DNA of 64,000 nt, from contig NZ_FODR01000002.1 in NCBI RefSeq assembly GCF_900110415.1, positions 620,001 through 684,000 on the forward strand. Reading direction: 5' to 3'. Source of the stretch: Mucilaginibacter sp. OK283 (lineage in GTDB: Bacteria > Bacteroidota > Bacteroidia > Sphingobacteriales > Sphingobacteriaceae). The stretch's first letter is position 1. Every line of letters starts with the position of its first letter. Positions 58,999-64,000 of this stretch are shown one piece after another. The position numbers and the translations under genes were made by a program. Under the pieces are notes generated by a model, which made no database searches, was not told the DNA's origin, and saw nothing but the letters and a program-made list of their open reading frames with translations.

Positions 58999-60315
58999 AT
59001 GGTGTTAGCAATTATCCTTATTTGTATTATCCTGCTTATTTTATTGGTAAGCTGGGGCAAGGTAAACCCTTTTGTAGCTTTTCTTATTGTTGCTATAGCC
59101 GCGGGGTTAATGTTGGGCATTCCGATAAATAAGCTGATGGCCTCTGTGCAAAAAGGTATGGGCGATATTATGGGCAAATTGCTTATTATCATTTGCCTGG
59201 GCGCCATGTTGGGTAAACTTGTGGCCGTTAGCGGAGCTGCCCAAAAAATAGCCGAAGTATTGGTTAGGGCGGTTGGCCAAAAACATATACAGTGGGCACT
59301 GGTTTCGGCCGGTTTTATCATCGGTATCCCGCTTTTTTATGGAATTGGCTTTGTATTAATGGTGCCGCTTATATTTTCGGTGGTTTATAAATATAAATTA
59401 CCGGCGGTTTATATTGGCTTACCCATGCTGGCCTCATTATCGGTTACGCATGGTTTTTTACCGCCGCACCCATCGCCATCGGCGCTGGTAGCTATGTTTC
59501 ATGCCAACATGGCCACAACTTTTATTTATGGCTTGATGATAGCCATACCGGCCATTATAATTGCCGGCCCGTTGTTTGCCCGGTTTTTAAAGAAAATACC
59601 TTCGGAACCTTTGGCTACTTTCAGGGCCGATGAACTGCCGCCCGAAAAATTGCCCGGCGCTGTAAATAGTTTTCTTACTGCCTTACTGCCGGTGATATTA
59701 TTAATGCTCTCGGCCTTGTTCCCGTACCTGGGTATCAAAGATGCTTTCGTGGTAAAATTGATAGCTTTCCTTGGCGATCCTTCCATAGTAATGTTGGTTG
59801 CGCTTCTGGTGGCCACTTTTACGCTGGGTATTAAACAGGGAAAAAAAATGGGCACCCTGGCCGGTAATTATACCGATGCTGTTAAAGACATAGCGCTCAT
59901 ACTGCTTATTATTGCCGGCTCGGGAGCTTTAAGCGAAGTTTTAACCGCCAGTGGCGCCAGCGATCAGATTGCCGATCAGTTAAAGGCCTTGAACCTGCCG
60001 CCATTGCTTTTAGGTTGGGTTATAGCGGCCATTATTCGTGTTAGTTTAGGATCGGCAACGGTGGCCGGGCTTGCAGCGGCGGGAATTTTGGTAAAATTGG
60101 TAACCAAAAGTCACGTTGATCCTAATTTAATGGTGCTATCTATAGGTGCAGGAAGCCTGGCGTTTTCGCATGTTAATGATTCGGGCTTTTGGCTTTTTAA
60201 AGAATATTTTAACATCAGCATAAAAGATACCATCAGGTCATGGTCGGTAATGGAAACGTTGGTTTCATTAACAGGCCTTGCGGGAGTATTAATTATTAAC
60301 CAGTTTGTAAAGTAA
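58999..60315 (+). CDS. Gluconate:H+ symporter family (GntP) permease
   Basis: The 438-residue product has about twelve membrane segments in the GntP pattern: LILLVSWGKVNPFVAFLIVA, FIIGIPLFYGIGFVLMVPLI and SVTHGFLPPHPSPSALVAMF. Later segments are RVSLGSATVAGLAAAGI and FSHVNDSGFWLFKEYF. It takes up gluconate or a related sugar acid; the exact substrate is uncertain. An alpha/beta hydrolase follows after eight bases, so they form an operon. Confidence 0.93.
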   Translation: MVLAIILICIILLILLVSWGKVNPFVAFLIVAIAAGLMLGIPINKLMASVQKGMGDIMGKLLIIICLGAMLGKLVAVSGAAQKIAEVLVRAVGQKHIQWALVSAGFIIGIPLFYGIGFVLMVPLIFSVVYKYKLPAVYIGLPMLASLSVTHGFLPPHPSPSALVAMFHANMATTFIYGLMIAIPAIIIAGPLFARFLKKIPSEPLATFRADELPPEKLPGAVNSFLTALLPVILLMLSALFPYLGIKDAFVVKLIAFLGDPSIVMLVALLVATFTLGIKQGKKMGTLAGNYTDAVKDIALILLIIAGSGALSEVLTASGASDQIADQLKALNLPPLLLGWVIAAIIRVSLGSATVAGLAAAGILVKLVTKSHVDPNLMVLSIGAGSLAFSHVNDSGFWLFKEYFNISIKDTIRSWSVMETLVSLTGLAGVLIINQFVK

Positions 60316-60323
60316 GGCCCGTA

Positions 60324-61133
60324 ATGAAAAAACTTATAAAATTAATAACAGTATTGTTAATAGCGCTTACAGCAAACCTTGCCGGTTTTGGACAGGAAGC
60401 GGCCGGAAACTTTTATACGGCGGCCGACGGCGTAAAAATTTATTACGAGGTTAAGGGCAGCGGAATGCCGGTTGTGCTTATTCACGGGTTTTCGGGCACT
60501 GGGCAGGGATGGAAAAACGGGCACCTTTACCCCGATTTGCTTGCTGCCGGTTATAAAGTGATTGTACTTGACCAACGCGGCAACGGACAGTCGGACAAGC
60601 CGCATACAGATGCTGGTTACGCTAACGATGCCGAGGCTAAAGACATAATGGGGTTGGTAAGCAGCCTGGGGATCAAAAAATATAACGTGGTGGGCTATTC
60701 GCGCGGGTCTATCATCGCATCGCGGTTACTGGTGCTGGATAAGCGGGTGCAAAAATTGGTAATGGGCGGTATGGGCGATGCATATACCAATCCCGAATGG
60801 CCAAGGCGCGTGCACGCATACAAAGCCTTGATGGGCGATACAAGTTTTCATGATGTGGATGGTATGATAAAATATATTCATAGTAACCCGGCTTTTGATG
60901 TACCTGCATTGGCTTTGCAACAAAAATATCAGCCGTCAACAAGTCCGGAGGAATTGGCTAAAGTGAAAATTCCGGTATTGCTGATAAATGGCACAGAAGA
61001 TCATGACGGCGGATCTGAAACAGCATTACATAAAATGATCGCGACATCCAAACTAAGTTATGTGCCTGGCGACCATAACGCTGCATCAAAAACGGTACAG
61101 TTTTCGGCCAGCGTGATGGAGTTTTTTAAATAA
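60324..61133 (+). CDS. Secreted alpha/beta hydrolase
   Basis: The 269-residue product has a signal peptide (MKKLIKLITVLLIALTANLA then GFG). The hydrolase motifs are VVLIHGFSGTGQGW (oxyanion hole), VVGYSRGSIIASRLL (nucleophile Ser), NGTEDHDGG (Asp) and VPGDHNAA (His). The pattern resembles esterases and lactonases. Being co-transcribed with a sugar-acid permease, it could release the substrate in the periplasm, but this is inference. Confidence 0.9.
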   Translation: MKKLIKLITVLLIALTANLAGFGQEAAGNFYTAADGVKIYYEVKGSGMPVVLIHGFSGTGQGWKNGHLYPDLLAAGYKVIVLDQRGNGQSDKPHTDAGYANDAEAKDIMGLVSSLGIKKYNVVGYSRGSIIASRLLVLDKRVQKLVMGGMGDAYTNPEWPRRVHAYKALMGDTSFHDVDGMIKYIHSNPAFDVPALALQQKYQPSTSPEELAKVKIPVLLINGTEDHDGGSETALHKMIATSKLSYVPGDHNAASKTVQFSASVMEFFK

Positions 61134-61383
61134 ACTTTGAGTAGGGCATTGCTGGCTATTGACAGGGGGGGATATTGGGCGAATTTGAATGAAGTGTTGT
61201 AATATCGGGCGTTTTTAGAGCCATTTATTTTTCTAAGGGTTGTTCAAGACTGTGCAGGACACCTAAATAAAAATATCGTTTTACATTGCGGGTTGTAAGT
61301 TGAAGAATACTTTCGGTATACCGTACCCATGATTTTGCTAAAAGCTTTTACTACTATTATAAACCTGGATATTCCTTTTTAAG
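61134..61383. other. Gap before the rhamnosidase gene
   Basis: About 250 nt without a gene. TACTTTCGG at about 61305 resembles a -7 element with one mismatch, but the -33 match is poor. No repeat palindrome and no terminator were recognised. Confidence 0.4.
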
Positions 61384-64000
61384 ATGAAACAATGTTTACG
61401 CAAACCTGCGCTTTACACCGCTTTATTGTTTATTTGTTTGTTTAAAATTTCGGCAGTTGCTTTTGCACAAACGCCTGCAACTACGGGCCTGAAGTGCGAA
61501 TACCTGGTTGCTCCGATAGGTATCGATGCCAAACATCCGCGTTTAACCTGGCAAATGGCCGATGCGCGGCAGGGCGCAGCCCAAATCGCATATCAACTGT
61601 TTGTAGGTGCCGATTCGGCGGCCGTTGCCACAGGCAGGGGTGATAGCTGGACAACTGCCAGGGTAGTTTCGGCTGCCGGCCTGGTTACCTACAACGGCAA
61701 GGCCCTGCAACCATTTACCAAATATTTTTGGAAGGTTATTGTATGGGATAAGGCCGGTAAAAAATTAAGCGCATCGGCAATTACAAGCTTTGAAACCGGC
61801 ATGATGGAAATGCGAAACTGGAAAGGATCGTGGATAAGTGATAATAAAGGTATATCGGTTAACCCCGCCCCCTATTTTCGTAACACCTTTAAAGTGGGTA
61901 AAACTGTCAGGTCGGCAAGGGCGTATATAGCGGTAGCCGGTTTGTATGAGCTTTACATTAATGGTAAGAAAATTGGCAACCACAGGCTCGACCCGATGTA
62001 TACCCGGTTTGACAGGCGCACACTTTATGTTGCCTATGACGTAACCGCCAACCTGCAAAATGGTAAAAACGCGGTAGGTGTATTATTGGGCAACGGCTGG
62101 TACAACCACCAAAGCACGGCTGTATGGTTTTTTCACCAGGCGCCGTGGCGCGGAAGGCCAGCTTTTTGCATGGATTTAAGGGTGACTTATACCGACGGCA
62201 CTACCGAAACGATATCATCTGATACCCGGTGGAAAACATCACTGAGCCCTGTAGTATTCAACAGTATTTATACCGCCGAACATTATGATGCCCGCAAGGA
62301 GCAGCCCGGATGGAATACCCCCGATTTTATCGACTCGGCATGGAAAAACGTTATCAACCGCTCGGCCCCATCAGCAAATATTGTGGCCCAAAGCCTGCAG
62401 CCTATTCGCAATGTAGAGGAGATAGCCACCAAAACCGTTACTAAAATTGATAATAACCTATGGGTGTTTGATATTGGTCGCAATATATCCGGCGTAAGCC
62501 AGATTACCGTTAAAGGTGATTCGGGCACAGTGATCCGACTGAAACACGCCGAACGGCTGAACAAAAACGGCCACGTAGATCAATCCAATATCGATCTGCA
62601 TTACCGCCCAACCGATGATAAAGACCCTTTCCAGACCGATATTTTTATCCTTGGTGGCAAAGGCGAAGAAACCTTTATGCCTAAGTTTAACTATAAGGGA
62701 TTTCAGTATGTAGAGGTAAGCAGCAGCAAGCCCATCCAGCTGACCAAAGAAAGTTTAAAGGCTTACTTTATGCACAGCGATGTACAGCCGGTAGGCGAGG
62801 TAAGCTCATCAAACCAAACTATTAACCAAATTTGGAGCGCCACCAACCACAGCTACCTGAGCAACCTGTTTGGCTACCCAACAGATTGCCCGCAACGCGA
62901 AAAAAACGGCTGGACAGGCGATGCCCACATAGCCAGCGAAACAGGACTGTATAATTTTGATGCCATCACCATTTACGAAAAATGGCTGGCCGACCACCGC
63001 GACGAGCAACAGCCCAACGGCGTATTACCATCCATTATCCCTACCGGCGGCTGGGGCTATGAGTGGGGTAACGGCCCCGATTGGACAAGCACCATTGCCA
63101 TCATCCCCTGGAATATCTATTTGTTTTATGGCGATAGCAAACTACTGGCCGATAGCTATACCAGCATCGAAAAATATGTGAACCACATAGATGAGCTTTA
63201 CCCAACCGGCCTTACCAGCTGGGGACTTGGCGACTGGGTGCCGGTGAAATCTGTTTCGCCGGTTGAGCTTACCTCGTCGGTTTATTATTATACAGATGCA
63301 ACGATATTAGCCAAGGCAGCTCATATTTTGGGTAAACAAGCCGACTTTGTAAAATATACAGCCCTGGCTGCAAAAATAAAAAACGCTATTAATGCCAAAT
63401 ACCTCAACATGCAAACCGGCATTTACGGTCAGGGTTTTCAAACCGAGCTGAGTGTTCCGTTATTTTGGGGTGTGGTACCCGATAACATGAAAACCAAGGT
63501 GGCTGCTAACCTGGCTACCCGTGTTGCTGCCGATAATTACCACCTGGATGTGGGTATTCTTGGTGCCAAAGCCATTTTAAGCGCCCTGAGCGACAATGGT
63601 TACCCCGATGTGGCGTACAGGATAGCGTCGCAGGAAACCTTCCCTTCGTGGGGATGGTGGATGGTGAACGGCGCCACAACGCTGTACGAAAACTGGCAGA
63701 TTGATGCCAAATCTGATATCTCCCTTAACCACATTATGTTTGGCGAAATTGGGGCCTGGCTATACAAAGGCATTGCAGGCATTCAGCCCGATGCAAATGA
63801 GCCCGGATTTAAAAATGTGATCCTGGCGCCGTATTTTGTACCCGGCTTAAATGAGTTTACAGCCACGCATGCTGGCCCCTACGGCAAAATCTTATCATCA
63901 TGGAAACGGGAGGGGAGTACGGTTACTTATAAAGTAGTTGTGCCCGCAAATTCAACAGCAAGTATAACTTTCCCGGCAGGTAAAGTCACCTTATCAGGTA
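61384..64000 (+). CDS. Glycoside hydrolase family 78 alpha-L-rhamnosidase, 3'-truncated
   Basis: At least 872 codons are present and the frame runs off the end. It has a signal peptide (MKQCLRKPALYTALLFICLF and onward to FAQ). The rhamnosidase N-terminal domain (GLKCEYLVAPIGIDAKHPRL) comes next. The (alpha/alpha)6 catalytic domain contains DCPQREKNGWTGDAHI (Asp501, Glu506, Asp513) and later TTLYENWQ with Glu769. The acid is expected at Asp501. It removes terminal L-rhamnose, for example from plant polymers, outside the cytoplasm. Confidence 0.93.
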   Translation, partial: MKQCLRKPALYTALLFICLFKISAVAFAQTPATTGLKCEYLVAPIGIDAKHPRLTWQMADARQGAAQIAYQLFVGADSAAVATGRGDSWTTARVVSAAGLVTYNGKALQPFTKYFWKVIVWDKAGKKLSASAITSFETGMMEMRNWKGSWISDNKGISVNPAPYFRNTFKVGKTVRSARAYIAVAGLYELYINGKKIGNHRLDPMYTRFDRRTLYVAYDVTANLQNGKNAVGVLLGNGWYNHQSTAVWFFHQAPWRGRPAFCMDLRVTYTDGTTETISSDTRWKTSLSPVVFNSIYTAEHYDARKEQPGWNTPDFIDSAWKNVINRSAPSANIVAQSLQPIRNVEEIATKTVTKIDNNLWVFDIGRNISGVSQITVKGDSGTVIRLKHAERLNKNGHVDQSNIDLHYRPTDDKDPFQTDIFILGGKGEETFMPKFNYKGFQYVEVSSSKPIQLTKESLKAYFMHSDVQPVGEVSSSNQTINQIWSATNHSYLSNLFGYPTDCPQREKNGWTGDAHIASETGLYNFDAITIYEKWLADHRDEQQPNGVLPSIIPTGGWGYEWGNGPDWTSTIAIIPWNIYLFYGDSKLLADSYTSIEKYVNHIDELYPTGLTSWGLGDWVPVKSVSPVELTSSVYYYTDATILAKAAHILGKQADFVKYTALAAKIKNAINAKYLNMQTGIYGQGFQTELSVPLFWGVVPDNMKTKVAANLATRVAADNYHLDVGILGAKAILSALSDNGYPDVAYRIASQETFPSWGWWMVNGATTLYENWQIDAKSDISLNHIMFGEIGAWLYKGIAGIQPDANEPGFKNVILAPYFVPGLNEFTATHAGPYGKILSSWKREGSTVTYKVVVPANSTASITFPAGKVTLSG

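Noticed and set aside
1..64000. tRNA, rRNA, prophage or integrated element
   Set aside because: No cloverleaf with a CCA end, no rRNA-like block, no integrase or transposase and no clear composition break was recognised.

Overview
The window is a chromosomal segment of a Bacteroidota bacterium. It most resembles the Sphingobacteriaceae (Mucilaginibacter/Pedobacter-like), judged from protein style and gene order without any search. Supporting signs are promoters of the form TTTG - about 19 bp - TAnnTTTG, few obvious Shine-Dalgarno sequences, a Bacillus-type sdhCAB cluster, a Gly/Arg-tailed ribosomal protein S3, SPOR/ExbBD/TonB/TPR envelope genes and a GH78 alpha-L-rhamnosidase. No rRNA, tRNA, CRISPR array, prophage or transposase was seen.

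Layout. 1-14,700: most of the merged S10-spc-alpha ribosomal superoperon, from a 5'-truncated rplD to rplQ, with secY, map, infA, rpmJ and rpoA, closed by a strong terminator. 14,740-19,700: a GNAT acetyltransferase, dnaK with a long structured upstream region, a Gfo/Idh/MocA oxidoreductase and a thioredoxin-like lipoprotein. 19,832-23,447: the ATP-grasp / alpha-E / transglutaminase triad. 23,700-25,155: a frameshifted lipoprotein pseudogene and an unknown secreted protein. 25,282-29,042: succinate dehydrogenase. 29,204-32,014: PdeM-like phosphoesterase, a lipoprotein, a stand-alone B12-binding subunit and an enoyl-CoA hydratase. 32,577-37,504: an outer-membrane barrel protein, a sigma-54 response regulator followed by a 69-residue kinase-dimerisation-like protein, an AI-2E family permease and a YtxH/holin-X membrane set. 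37,570-44,377: trmB, an alkyltransferase-like protein, small proteins, an M48 peptidase and two oxidoreductases. 44,543-54,206: one long minus-strand envelope cluster (TPR protein, TonB-box barrel, HU/SPOR protein, ExbB, ExbD, TonB) ending in folC. 54,425-58,644: a putative zincin, a GbsR-type regulator, two single-domain response regulators and twin mini zinc-ribbon proteins. 58,999-64,000: a gluconate-type permease, an alpha/beta hydrolase and a 3'-truncated rhamnosidase.

The most unusual content lies between genes. At least fourteen gaps carry palindromes built from a short word (about 7-9 nt) repeated several times and then answered by its reverse complement. The word differs from gap to gap, and the element often touches or contains a stop codon. 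One 42-nt word block occurs as an exact inverted pair around the transglutaminase gene, and two word blocks lie inside the folC reading frame. Separately, an 83-bp element occurs twice with a compensatory base-pair change, which suggests a folded RNA or a structured mobile repeat. The envelope cluster with a plug-less barrel that carries a TonB-box-like peptide is the best candidate for an under-described protein system.
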